From: Obelidium mucronatum
Lineage: Eukaryota > Chytridiomycota > Chytridiomycetes > Chytridiales > Chytriomycetaceae
NCBI GenBank assembly: GCA_025765595.1
Contig: JAIVFH010000003.1
Location: 496,001-560,000, forward strand
Direction: 5' to 3'
Length of the DNA: 64,000 nucleotides
The position numbers were made by a program, and so were the translations under genes. Within the stretch, counting starts at the first letter, position 1. Every line of letters starts with the position of its first letter. Shown piece by piece: positions 54,277-64,000 of the stretch. The notes beneath the pieces are model-generated. The model did not search any database. It had not been told where the DNA came from and saw nothing but the letters and a program-made list of their open reading frames with translations.

Positions 54277-57100
54277 CTATGTAGACTGAAAGATTCCAAA
54301 CAAACCACGAAAAGCATTTTCAATTGCTCCACCTGATGACGAGAGCTGCTGGTACAACTTGTAGTAGGCGCCTCGTTTCATCAATAGCTCAGCATGTGTT
54401 CCAGCTTCAACAACATTTCCATGCACTCGCTTTTCCTTTCCTTCTCCACTCATGACAACAATCATATCTGCATTTTGAATGGTGCTCAATCGGTCTGGGC
54501 ATGTCAGATATTGAGTCACAGAGAACCAAAAAAAAAAAAAAAAAATGCATGGTGATCCAAGACTTACGCGCAATCACTAGCACTGTTCGATTCTTCATCA
54601 GTTTTTCAAGGGCCTCTTGTACAACTCGTTCCGAATGAGCTACCAAAAACCAAAGACAAAAGTCAACAACAAAAAAAAAAAAGCTCGAGAAAAATTTTGG
54701 GAGAAAAAGGAAGAAAAAAAAAAGCAAAAACAAGACAACAATACTAAACTATCTAACGCAGAAGTGGCTTCATCCAATATTAAAAACTTTGGATCCTTCA
54801 AAATCGCTCCTTTTTTTTTAAAAAAAAAAAAAAAAGGGCGTTTGGTTTTTAGAGATGAGATAAGAGTTTCTAGAAATGCCACCACTCAACTGGCAATTGC
54901 AATGCGTTGCTTCTGACCACCTGATAATGTCACTCCACGTTCTCCAACAATAGTGTCATACCCGTCTGGGAAGGTCGCAACGAAATCCGCCGCATTTGCT
55001 TGTTGTGCCGCCCATTCAACTTCCTCCCGTGTAGCATCAGGGGCCCCATACTTTATGTTTTCGTAAATAGACGTGGCAAACAGCACTGGTTCTTGATTGA
55101 TGTAACCAATGTGATTGCGGATCCAACTAAATTGGGGAGGGTCAGCCTTGGAGAGAAATTCATCAAAAAAAAAAACTGCATACCTTGGATCCAAATCACG
55201 AACGTCAATTCCATCAATAAGCACAGCTCCAGCTCCAACGTCATAAAATCTTTCAATGAGTTGTCCAACAGTCGATTTCCCGCTTCCACTGGCTCCACAC
55301 AGCGCAACAACCTTTCCAACTGGGATATGAAGGCTAAAGCGATCGAGAATAACCTGATCGGGACGCGTAGGGTACTGAAAAAAAAAGTACATAGAAGGGG
55401 TTGTAAGAAAAAAATCAAGAGAAAGCTGATAACATACTCTGAATGAAACATCTTTGAACTCCACAAATCCCTGGAAATCATTCGGAAGAAAGACTTGATC
55501 CTTTACTTTGATTGTCGGTTCTAATTTGATGAATTCAAAGATTCTGGATGCCGAACCCAGAGCCTTGATTCCTTGACCAAACAATACCCCGAGTGACGCT
55601 TGCACCATAATACGTTTAATTACAAAGAAAGGCAAGTAATCGAAAGGGGGTCAGTCTCACCCAATGACTTTTGAGCGTTTTGCGTTGAAATCAAATATGT
55701 CATCAACTATATTGAGAAGAAAGAGTGAATTACATGTAGCATTGTTATTTCCTTGGATATGCATACCTGACCACCTGTCAGTTCACCTCTACCCACCAGC
55801 TCTCCTCCATACGCCAAAATGACCAAAACCATTCCACCAATCGAGAAATTTGTGATTCCTTCCCGAAAGTATTAAAAAAGTTTAACTTAAATCTTGTCGT
55901 AAGCTTCTAAAGATTGATAAAAACCTTGGAACAATCCAATATGAAATCCGAGGCGCGAGTTAAGCTTTGAAGATTCAACGACTGCATCCATGTAGTGGTC
56001 TACTTCTCGAGATTCGGCGGCAAAAGCACGCACTGTTCGAATATTCGAAATGGCCTATGATACCAAGAAGGTCAAATTTCAATCCAAATTCCAGGTTCGC
56101 GGACAAAAAACAGAGGATGAACAGAGCAGCCGTGTGCACTCGAACAGTTGCTCACCTCGCCGGCTACTGAAGAAGCCTGGGAATCACCAATACGCGCACG
56201 TTTGGACAGACGTCGTAAGAAGATGCCATACATGTTCATGGCAATGTACAGAAAGGGCATTGTAGCCAGCAAAGCCAAGGATAACTTTTGTGAGACATTG
56301 ACGAGATGCAAAGTGGTGAAAACAATCTGAGTGAAACATTTGAGGCCTTGAGTAATGACGAGTTTGAAGGTGTGTTTGAATTCGGCGACATCTTGGGTTA
56401 ATCTGCCCACAAGTTCACCCTGCATATTCCTGTCAAAGAAAGCCATGTCCATTTGCATGAGAGAAGTATACAGGTCGCGTTTGAGACGACGGGACAGCCG
56501 TTCCCCAAGGACTGTGACCAGGTTGATGTCAAGCGCCGTCAAGAGTCCCTGCACGGCAAACAGCGCCAGCAGCTTCAGGGCCGGCGGCTGCAGCAGTTCG
56601 GCGATCGCATTCGGCGGCAGGGTTTGCGCCGCCAGACTTTGCACGGCGGCGACCAGATCGCCGATGACGGCGGGCGTCGCAATGTTGACGGCGGCCGTGG
56701 CGCCCGTGACGGCGACGATCGCAAGCAGCAGCGCAAAGTCCGGCGCAACGGCGCGCGCGATCGCGCCGACGAGTGCGCCCGGCGCCAGCGGCGGCGCCTC
56801 CTCCGCGCGCGCGGCGGTCTCTGCGGCGGCGCTCGCGCTCGGCCCGGCGCGCGCGTCTTCGCCAGCCGTGTCTGCGTGCACGGGGCTGCCGCGGGCGCCC
56901 GCGGCGGCGGCGGCGGCTGCGGCAGCAACAACAGCCACAGCAACGCCCGCAAACGCGCCGCCGATCCGCCGTCCCTCGGCGCCCGTCCACCGACTGCTCG
57001 GCGCGGAATGAAAGAATGTCCGATGGACAAAGACCGGCGGCCGCTTCGGTGCCGTGAAGAATCTCGTTGGCACCGTGACCAACCGAGCGAGTCGAAACAT
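54277..57100 (-). CDS. Mitochondrial ABC half-transporter (ABCB/MDL type)
   Basis: Ten exons (56,156-57,100; 55,925-56,054; 55,767-55,858; 55,661-55,706; 55,438-55,598; 55,184-55,374; 54,891-55,126; 54,750-54,809; 54,568-54,639; 54,277-54,494), 2,151 nt, 716 aa. The N-terminus is a mitochondrial presequence ([15 protein letters not shown]) followed by an Ala-rich GC-rich stretch. The ABC_membrane domain contains [16 protein letters not shown] and the coupling-helix area. The NBD carries [10 protein letters not shown] (Walker A), [16 protein letters not shown] (signature), [12 protein letters not shown] (Walker B), and VIAHRLSTI (H-loop). Closest in type to ABCB8/MDL1 half-transporters of the inner membrane, which export peptides or other matrix solutes. 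Exon 8 acceptor is after a long A/T run. Confidence 0.9.
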
Positions 57101-57230
57101 TACACAAAGAAGGAATACCAAACGAATACAACAATACGAACACAACGCGCTCTTTTTTTATTGCCCACATATCAAGGAAGTGCTGAGAACAGCTGAGAAT
57201 CTATAATACCAAAGAAGAAAAAAAAACACC

Positions 57231-58953
57231 TCACAAGCCTTCCGCTGGCCACATCCATCCATACTTTTCCCAACCAGGAAGTTCTCCCTTCTGCAAATCC
57301 AAAACAGCGTCATACAACTTTTTGAACTCAGTTGGCTCCTTGTCAAACTTTACAATTTCAACATCAATCTCAACGCCTTCCTCAATCTCATCGTCCTTGT
57401 CCCAATCATAGGCTCCAGAACTTGCACCAGAGTCCGCAGTCACTTTCACTCTCTTGGCGACTCTCTTGGTTTCGCGGTGGATTTCTCCAATCGGCGTCAT
57501 GACAACGGCAGTTCCTGTTGCAACTACTTCGTCAAAGTCCTTCACTTCACTCCAACTGATTTCGCGACGTTCTACAGTCCATCCCAGATGGCGACTTGCC
57601 AACTCTATTAAAGTGAAAAGAAGATTAAAAAAAAAAAATAATTAAACTAATTAGAAATAATAAGAAGTTAAAAAATTAAACCAACCAGCACAAGAGCGGT
57701 TAGTAACACCCTTCAGAATCGATCCACTTCTTGGAGTAACGTAGACAACTTTTCCATCCGCTCCACGCTTGCATGCAGCAAAGTTGGACGTTGCAAATTC
57801 TTCCACCTTGGAGTGTGTCTCTGCATCCAAAAACAGGTTGACAGTGAATCCCTTGGCGCTGGCGGCGCTGGTGGAAGCGAAAACGGGTGCTAAAATACAA
57901 AAAAAGAAGGGGGGAGATTAGACAAAAAAAAAAAAAAAATTGGAAATGGAGACAGATTTCTTACCATAGTTTCCTCCTACTTTAGTGTTTCCGGTTCCAT
58001 TTGGTGCCGCACGATCCAATGAGTGGGCAATGAGAGCCTTGACGGGCTTTCCAATACCACCTAGATAAATAAAAGGCTTGAGTTCCAAGAAAGCATGAAA
58101 ATAGAGAACAAACAACAAACTACTATATACCAGCGTAGTATGGACCAACTGGATTAACCAAAATGATGAATGTGAATTCAGGGGCGGGACTAAGACCCAG
58201 CTGTGGCCCAGTTCCAATAATGAAAGGCTACAAAAAATACGTTGTTAAATTCAAAATGAAAGTCATGTTTTTTGTAGTCGGTAAAAAAAAAAAGAACTTA
58301 CTCTGACATACATGCTTCCAGTAGACCCTTGAGGTGGAACGTAATCCAAGTTATCCTCTACAACACGACGCAACGCTTCGAGAAAGATTTCAACAGTAGG
58401 GGCTTCCATGCTGCAAGCCTTGCAGGATTCTTGTAAACGAAGAGCATTCAATTCTGGACGGAAGATTCTGATCTGTTACAAAAATAAAATAAAAATCAAT
58501 CAGTCAGAGTATGTGTTGTGTTTTGGTCTCTTGTTTGTTGCGCTTGTTTACCTTCCCATCCTTCATTCGGAATGCTTTCAATCCTTCGAAACACTGATTT
58601 CAGGGATTGTAGGGGTAGGGTAGATAAACTCAAGTCAGAAAAATTTGATAAGGGAATCACTTCATGAACTCACAGTCTGTCCATAGTGAAGCGCCGTTGC
58701 TAGGGAACACCGATAGTACAAATAATTCGGTTGAGTAATAGTCCGCCCCATAGAGGCATTCAACAAAGATACCACACACACCTGCAATGTCCATTGTAAC
58801 GGTAGGGTTTCCACGAATCAATTCACCCTTGTTCCATCCAGTTTCTTTTGTCCAAATGTACTTGATGTGCGAGCGTGGGTGTCTGTACTTGAATCCAATT
58901 GGTTCAGCCCAGTTGATCTCGGCAGTTGGTTCTCTTGCGATTGTTTGTGTCAT
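57231..58953 (-). CDS. BAT2: Branched-chain amino acid aminotransferase
   Basis: Eight exons (58,782-58,953; 58,674-58,699; 58,552-58,593; 58,302-58,472; 58,131-58,227; 57,965-58,060; 57,686-57,889; 57,231-57,604), 1,182 nt, 393 aa. BCATs interconvert Leu, Ile and Val with their 2-oxo acids using PLP. Fold-type IV motifs: ALHYGQTCFEGLKAFR, IRIFRPELNALRL, GSTGSMYVRPFI, the catalytic Lys in GTGNTKVGGNYAP, and TGTAVVMTPIGEI. No mitochondrial presequence is evident, so cytosolic (Bat2-like) by inference. The catalytic Lys lies in exon 6, whose 3' end splices inside KVGGNY/AP. It includes a 26-nt exon. Confidence 0.94.
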
Positions 58954-59212
58954 TTTTCTTTTTATTTTATTTATTGAAATATTTTTACTTATCTCCTTTT
59001 TTTTTTATAGTGCTTGAATTGCATTCCACCATTTGCAATAGCCAAATCGGCATTTGCAATCCAAACCCAAAAAACAGTATATATAAAACTTGATCAGCAG
59101 TGGCGAATTGCGAATGTTTTTTCGAAACAATCAATGCTGATCTTCAACATGCAACCAAACAATCAATGAGTTTTATTATTTATTTTTATTTTTTTTTTTG
59201 GGAACAGGGTTT

Positions 59213-60062
59213 CTAGTTCCCAGATCTTCTTTCCTTCATGTTATCCCGAACAGTCTTGGCGGCATTCCCGTAAGCGCCCTTTTGTCCAAAGTTGAAACCC
59301 ATCGACCGAAGGCGTTTCGCAACCATGGGAGTTACAAACGCGACAAGGGTCACCTTGACTGGAAGGAACATTTTTGTCATGACCTAATATTGTAACATTC
59401 AATTTTTGGGAGCATTCGTGGAAGTCATTCAAAAAGAATACAGCTCGAACCAACGAAAGGAGGGAAGAAAAAAAAAAAAAAAACAACAAACTAACCATAG
59501 CAAGCAAAACATTTGTCCCCAAAGTAATAACAGCTTCCGACTTCAACGGTTCCGGCAAAAAGTCAAAAAAGGACTTTTTCCCCGCCTCAGTTGTATCTTC
59601 CTCATCCTGTTGCTCCTGTTTCTGTTTCTCTGCTTCCGTACGTTCAGCCTCCAAACCAACCATTTGCTTCGCCCGATGGATCCAATCCAAGATCATGCGT
59701 CGATCCACACCCAGAAAGTAGATGGACGACAAACAACAGATAAAAGTAATGGATGAAAAGAAGGCGTAGACAAGGATCGAGAGTGGACCGTATTCACGCA
59801 TCAATTGGCCGAATTTCGAAGCTGGTTTGTTTTCTTTGCTAAAGTCGTGCTTCGTTGACGCGACAGAGAAGGAACGAAGGCCTAGATGAGGCAAGGATTG
59901 CATCATCAAACGGGAGGGTGAAGGGGCGATCCGTTGTGGCATGGCCGACAGTAGACGCATAGAAAGGGAAGGCGTGCATGATGCAATGGTGCGGCGGCTG
60001 AGCATCCACCTTGTCAGTTGTGGTCGCAGCAGCTGAGATTGGAGTTGCTGTGATAGCCTCAT
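59213..60062 (-). CDS. FAM210/DUF1279 mitochondrial membrane protein
   Basis: Two exons (59,496-60,062; 59,213-59,383), intron 112 nt, 245 aa. A long Arg/Ser-rich presequence (residues 1-80) precedes the DUF1279 domain: KFGQLMREYGPLSILVYAFFSSITF with the conserved YG and transmembrane helix, a linker of Glu/Lys/Gln, then a second hydrophobic region (ITLGTNVLLAM, VTLVAFVTPMVAKRL). FAM210 proteins are inner-membrane factors in mitochondrial translation and metabolism. It is divergently arranged with the TMEM69-like gene. Confidence 0.85.
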
Positions 60063-60244
60063 TTTTTTTTTCGAGTGAGTTTTGATAAACACGTGTTTGT
60101 ATTATTCAGGAAGATTCAAGATGCCAACAACAAAAAAAAAAGAGACAAACAGAGACAGGAGAAGATGCAATGATGACAAATTGACCTTCCCAACCACGTC
60201 AGTTGTTGAAATAACAAGATTTTCCTCGTGTGCAAAAACTGAAA

Positions 60245-60892
60245 ATGTTTCTGAACCAACAACGAACAATCGTTGCGCGATCCCTCCGATCTTTCTCATC
60301 GTCAACTGCCCTGAAAACTGCTACCAAACAGCCGTCAGGAATCTTTGCTGCTACTGTTGCAACCATTCCATTGGCGGCGTGTACAGGTCTGGCGTTTGCC
60401 ATGCCAGAAACAACCTGGGTCGCCCTCGAAGTTCAAAGTGTGGTTTCAACTGCCTTATTGGGCGTTTCTGGAGGTGTGCATATTGGTCTGGGGGCTGCTC
60501 GATGGACACCTCACTTTGGATCATCAGGGAAATCTGAGCCCGCTATCGCTCCCACGTCAGCCCTCTTTGGAGTCTCTCCGGCGGCTGAGGCAAACATTAG
60601 CGAAAAGACCAAGAAATCTGATGGTGGACTCTTGGCAGTTGCAATGGCAACACTGCCTGTCGCGACAGCGATTGGATCAGCTGTGTTGTTGAATGTTCCA
60701 GGAGCTCTTGTGGTCAATGCTGTGGCATTGAACTTGCTCCTCGTCGCCGAAACAGCTTCATCATCAGTGCCACGATGGCTTGGACGGGCGAAAGCCGTTG
60801 GAACTGTTCTGGCAACGGCGTCGATTGGAGCTGGATTGTATTTGGGCTATGAGCATGATCGTGCATCAAAGGACGGAGATGAGGAGGAATAA
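60245..60892 (+). CDS. DUF3429/TMEM69-like mitochondrial membrane protein
   Basis: Single exon, 215 aa. MFLNQQRTIVARSLRSFSSS is a mitochondrial presequence. Four hydrophobic segments follow, with a LLGVSGGVHIGLG motif like the FLGGVHWG of the DUF3429 family, and a second half repeating the PLAVATLPVATAIG pattern. Function of the family is unknown. It shares a 182-bp divergent promoter with the FAM210-type gene, another mitochondrial membrane protein. Confidence 0.65.
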   Translation: MFLNQQRTIVARSLRSFSSSTALKTATKQPSGIFAATVATIPLAACTGLAFAMPETTWVALEVQSVVSTALLGVSGGVHIGLGAARWTPHFGSSGKSEPAIAPTSALFGVSPAAEANISEKTKKSDGGLLAVAMATLPVATAIGSAVLLNVPGALVVNAVALNLLLVAETASSSVPRWLGRAKAVGTVLATASIGAGLYLGYEHDRASKDGDEEE

Positions 60893-60976
60893 AGATAGAT
60901 GGATGGATTGATTGTTTAAGTTTTGTGCAATAAACGAGAGATCGTTATTTTCAGTATACAAGTGATTGCCGTTCAA

Positions 60977-63737
60977 ATGGAGGGTCAATCTGACGGACCG
61001 TCGATCGATGATTGGCTGCGCGAAGCGCGCGAAGAGCACAGCCACGAGGGCGACGGCGGCGTCGAGTCGCCGCCGACGCTGAGTCCGCTGCGGCTGGCGC
61101 CTTTTGCGGCGGGCGTCCTCGCAGACCGCAGCCTGACGGCGGACCACACGCAGCGGCGCGGGTCGCAGGAGCTCGGGCTCGACGAGTGCGTCGCCGACGT
61201 CGCCGGCGCCGGGGTCGACACGGATCTGCTCGCGCTGCTCAACGACGCCGCCGTCGCCGCCGTGCCGCTGGCGCTGGCGCCGCCGAAGCCGCGGCTGGCG
61301 TCGCGCTCCGAAAGCGACCTGCGCATCGCGACGGCCGCGCCGGACGAGCACCCGCAGCCGCAGCAGCCGCAGCCGCAGCCGCAAGCGCGCGCCCTGTCGA
61401 AGAGCGCCTCGTCAGTCGCCCTGATGCGCTCGCCAACGGCGTCGACGCGTCCGAATGCATTCCCGCCAAACAGCCCCGTCATGCGGTGAGCTAGTGCGCG
61501 CGTGTGTCCGCGATTCCTCAACTCAACCTCAAACAACCAGAGATCGTTACGGCTTCCAACGCTCGTTTCTGCACTTTTCTCCGGAAGACTATGAAGCTTT
61601 TGATCGCTATTATTCTCCCATCATGGCTAGACGCGCTGTCAAATGGGAAGCCTTGTTGAAGAAGAACGGCGGTGTGTTGCCGCCACGATCTGACAAGTGT
61701 AAGGATCCTTTATGCTTATTCGTTTCATCTGCCGTTTCCAAAGTGGCAGGAATTGGTTTTGACTGAGGCGGTTTTCTTTCTACCTTCCATACAGTGAAAC
61801 GTTATATTCGAAAAGGAATTCCGAATCATTTGCGTGAAGCGTGTTGGTTTCATTATTCGGTAATTTTGCGTCCTTGAAAATGAAGATTGCGGGGGCGTTC
61901 GTGTCTCATTTATTATTCACGCAGGGCGGAGAGAAACTCATGCAGGCTAGTCAGGGCCTTTATTCTTTGCTCACCTTCAAAGAAACAAAAGACCGCGAAT
62001 TGGGATACACCAAGGAAAAGCATAAAGTACTGGAATTCATTGATGTCTTGGAAAGAGGTGTGTGTCGGACCATCTCTTAAATGCGTATCTTCCAACAAAT
62101 TCTCAAACCCTTTTTACGTAGATCTGCATCGTACTTTTCCGGAAAATATCCTATTCAACGGAAAACCGAAAGAGGGAGAACCGGAACCCCCTGCTTTGGT
62201 ATCACCTACTTCCCAACGCTTTGACCAACAACTCCCCGAATCGGGCTCTCAATCGCCAAGAACTGCTCAGCAACAATTCCAAACCCAACATGTGAAGTCA
62301 CTACGGAACGTCCTTGTGGCTTTTGCGTACTACTCATGGCCCCATCCTGATGAATCTAGAAATCCGCCACATCAATGCACTTGTATGAATCTTTTTATTT
62401 TATTTTTTTTTATTTTTTTTTGAAAAAAATATCTTTTGGCTTAACTTCCTTTTTTTTTTCTTCTTCTTTGTACAGATCGAATTGGATACTGCCAATCGCT
62501 AAACTTTATTGCCGGTTTAATTCTGTTGGTGTTCCTCCCAAATCCACTAAATAACAACAACAACAACGCGGAAGTTACTTCCACGCTCTCTCCCACATCG
62601 TCTGTAAAGTCTCCGCGGTCGTTTTTTGGTCTTGGTAGGAGGAATATCAACGGAAAAGGCTCAAACCATGCCATAGCTTCTAATGTATCAGATATCGAAA
62701 GGGCAGAAGAGCGAGCGTTTTGGACACTAGTTGCTGTGGTGGAGCGATTGCTGCCGCCGGAAATGTATGGGGCTAGTTTGGAAGGTGCACAGATTGCACA
62801 GGAAGTTTTGTGGAAGTGGCTGTTGGGGGAGCGTGGAGGTAAGTTTGGGGTTGGAAAGGTTGCAAAGTGGGTGGATAATATGGAGGGTGGAGATGATGGG
62901 GGGCAAGGGATGCGGAGGAGTCGAAGTGGGAGGCCTAGGGGGGGAGGGGGCGGTGGTGGTGGTGGGGGAATGCCACCCTTGAGTCTAGTCACGACGTTTG
63001 TATTCTACTTTTTGTTTTTAATCGTAGCCACTTACAGTTAAAACCTTTTTTTTCTTTTCTTTTTTTTGCAGGTCGTGGTTCATGACTGTGTTTATTAATG
63101 TCCTGCCAATTGAAACTGTAATGCGAGTTTGGGATTGTTTTTGTTATCAAGGTGAAAAAGTGTTGATGCGTGTAACTCTGACATTGTTGAAGATTCATGA
63201 GGATGAGGTTGGAGGTGCAATTTTTGGAAATGAGAAAAAAATTCTCACTTTTTTTTTTTTCTTGTCTTCTTAAAGGTTCTCGCGTGCTCTGATACCACAG
63301 ACGCCTGGCGGCTTATCAAAGAAATCCCTCCGCGAATGATTGATGCTCATAAATTGATGGATATATGCTTCAAACCGCGTGTGAACCTGAACATTTTCGA
63401 AGGAGCATCCGGCGCTGCTGCTGGGTCTGCGAATGGGAAAGATTATGGAGGATCTTCATCTTCATCTCTTGCGCCTTCAACAGTATCTGTCAAGTCTTTG
63501 GACAGTGATGACGACTATATGGAACGCGGGTCCTCAGTCTCTTCTATTCATCGCAGCGCAGCTTTGATGATTCCCAACGATCCGCTGCGGAAATTTAGCG
63601 AGAAGCTTGCCAAGGGCGGCGCGGGAAGCGGTGTGAATGGTGGGGGCAAAGTTCCGAAACGTGGGGTCGGTTCGGTTAGCTCGAAAATGATTGAGCATTA
63701 TCGTGCATTGGCATTGTCGGAAAGGCGGAAAAAATGA
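60977..63737 (+). CDS. TBC-domain Rab GTPase-activating protein
   Basis: Eight exons (60,977-61,485; 61,541-61,698; 61,795-61,859; 61,925-62,057; 62,122-62,382; 62,476-62,995; 63,072-63,207; 63,276-63,737), 2,244 nt, 747 aa. The TBC domain starts at IRKGIPNHLREACWFHYSGG, which carries the catalytic Arg finger pattern IPxxLR. The Gln finger is in RIGYCQSLNFIAG. SWFMTVFINVLPIETVMRVWDCFCYQG completes the fold. The family inactivates Rabs in membrane traffic. Exon 1 is extremely GC-rich and low-complexity (PQPQQ repeats), and a Gly/Pro-rich insert (62,935-62,975) interrupts the fold between helices. The substrate Rab cannot be told from sequence. Confidence 0.9.
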
Positions 63738-63849
63738 TGAAATATAGAAATAAAGCAGATTCGTCAAGTAATATTGATATTGGTATTGTGTGTAAAGTAA
63801 AAAACTCTAGTGAAAAGAAATGCTGAAAGAAATACGGCTGGCTGTCTGG

Positions 63850-64000
63850 CTACATACACATGCCTCCAACACAATTAAAAGACCCTTTACAACTTGTATC
63901 AACTCCACCAGTCAATGCACCACTCAAGAATCCACAATTAGACTTGTCCAATAGGAAATTGTAACACTTTCCACCAAGACAGGTTTCATTCATGCCACAT
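63850..64000 (-). CDS. C-terminal end of a Cys-rich protein (partial)
   Basis: An open minus-strand frame enters from the right edge and stops at 63,850-63,852, about 49 codons. It contains seven Cys in a repeat-like pattern (CGMNETCLGGKCYN, then CGFLSGAL, CKGSFNCVGGMC). The CxGGxCxN/CVGGMC spacing suggests a secreted Cys-rich, possibly carbohydrate-active or adhesion, protein. Only the last exon is visible. Confidence 0.55.
   Translation of the reverse strand, partial: CGMNETCLGGKCYNFLLDKSNCGFLSGALTGGVDTSCKGSFNCVGGMCM

Noticed and set aside
56529..57196. Long Arg-rich frames on both strands
   Set aside because: Products of the GC-rich first exon of the ABC transporter; no family signal.
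61012..61494. Arg/Ala-rich frame of 160 codons
   Set aside because: An alternative frame of the GC-rich TBC exon 1, which has the splice donor and start in the other frame.

Overview
This window reads as the nuclear genome of a zoosporic, flagellated early-diverging fungus, most likely a chytrid. The evidence: genes are intron-rich with very short GT-AG introns (35 to about 200 nt, mostly 45-65). There is a fungal ERMES gene (MDM34), fungal-type SWIRM and BAR-SH3 proteins, and a ciliary axonemal protein (CFAP210-like), which flagellum-less fungi lack. Most exon models below were assembled by hand from splice sites; the total coding length was checked to be a multiple of three for the multi-exon genes.

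Left arm (1-15.8 kb), dense housekeeping genes: a partial SH3 protein, a zinc-finger protein, DAD1/OST2 (oligosaccharyltransferase), two small unrecognised coiled-coil proteins, a D-lactate-dehydrogenase-type FAD oxidoreductase, a BAR-SH3 protein, an intronless YeeE/YedE (TsuA-type) transporter, a cyclic-nucleotide-binding protein, MTFP1 and a carboxypeptidase S-like M20 peptidase.

Middle (15.8-39.4 kb), a nest of transposable elements. A decayed Ty1/copia element (about 16.2-26.1 kb) is interrupted by: a solo LTR with a 5-bp target duplication; a complete-looking DD34E Tc1/mariner-like transposon (18,935-21,480) that also carries a spliced accessory gene ending in a SAM-like domain; and a 5'-truncated LINE (22,020-25,920) with a perfect 27-bp target duplication. 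A second copia element (26.1-29.6 kb) has lost its protease and integrase. A pogo-like element (29,682-32,675) hosts an unnamed repeat family. Further right are an unrecognised ORF with one frameshift, a possible HIRAN-like gene, a copia relic and a hAT transposase relic.

Right arm (39.4-64 kb), dense genes again: an expansin-like secreted protein, cytochrome b5, CFAP210-like, ARF1, BUB3, a SWIRM protein, COQ10, MDM34, a 474-bp hAT-type MITE, glyoxalase II, a mitochondrial ABC half-transporter, branched-chain aminotransferase, a FAM210/DUF1279 protein, a DUF3429/TMEM69-like protein, a TBC Rab-GAP, and the end of a Cys-rich protein. Mitochondrial functions are over-represented here (COQ10, MDM34, ABC, FAM210, TMEM69-like; also MTFP1 and the lactate dehydrogenase on the left arm). 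Several genes sit head to head over very short promoters.

The best candidate for something undescribed is the 2.5-kb mariner-like element with its spliced SAM-domain accessory gene. Removing it and one ATAA copy restores the host integrase reading frame. The next best are the TAGACATGTGCC repeat family and the unrecognised ORF beside it.
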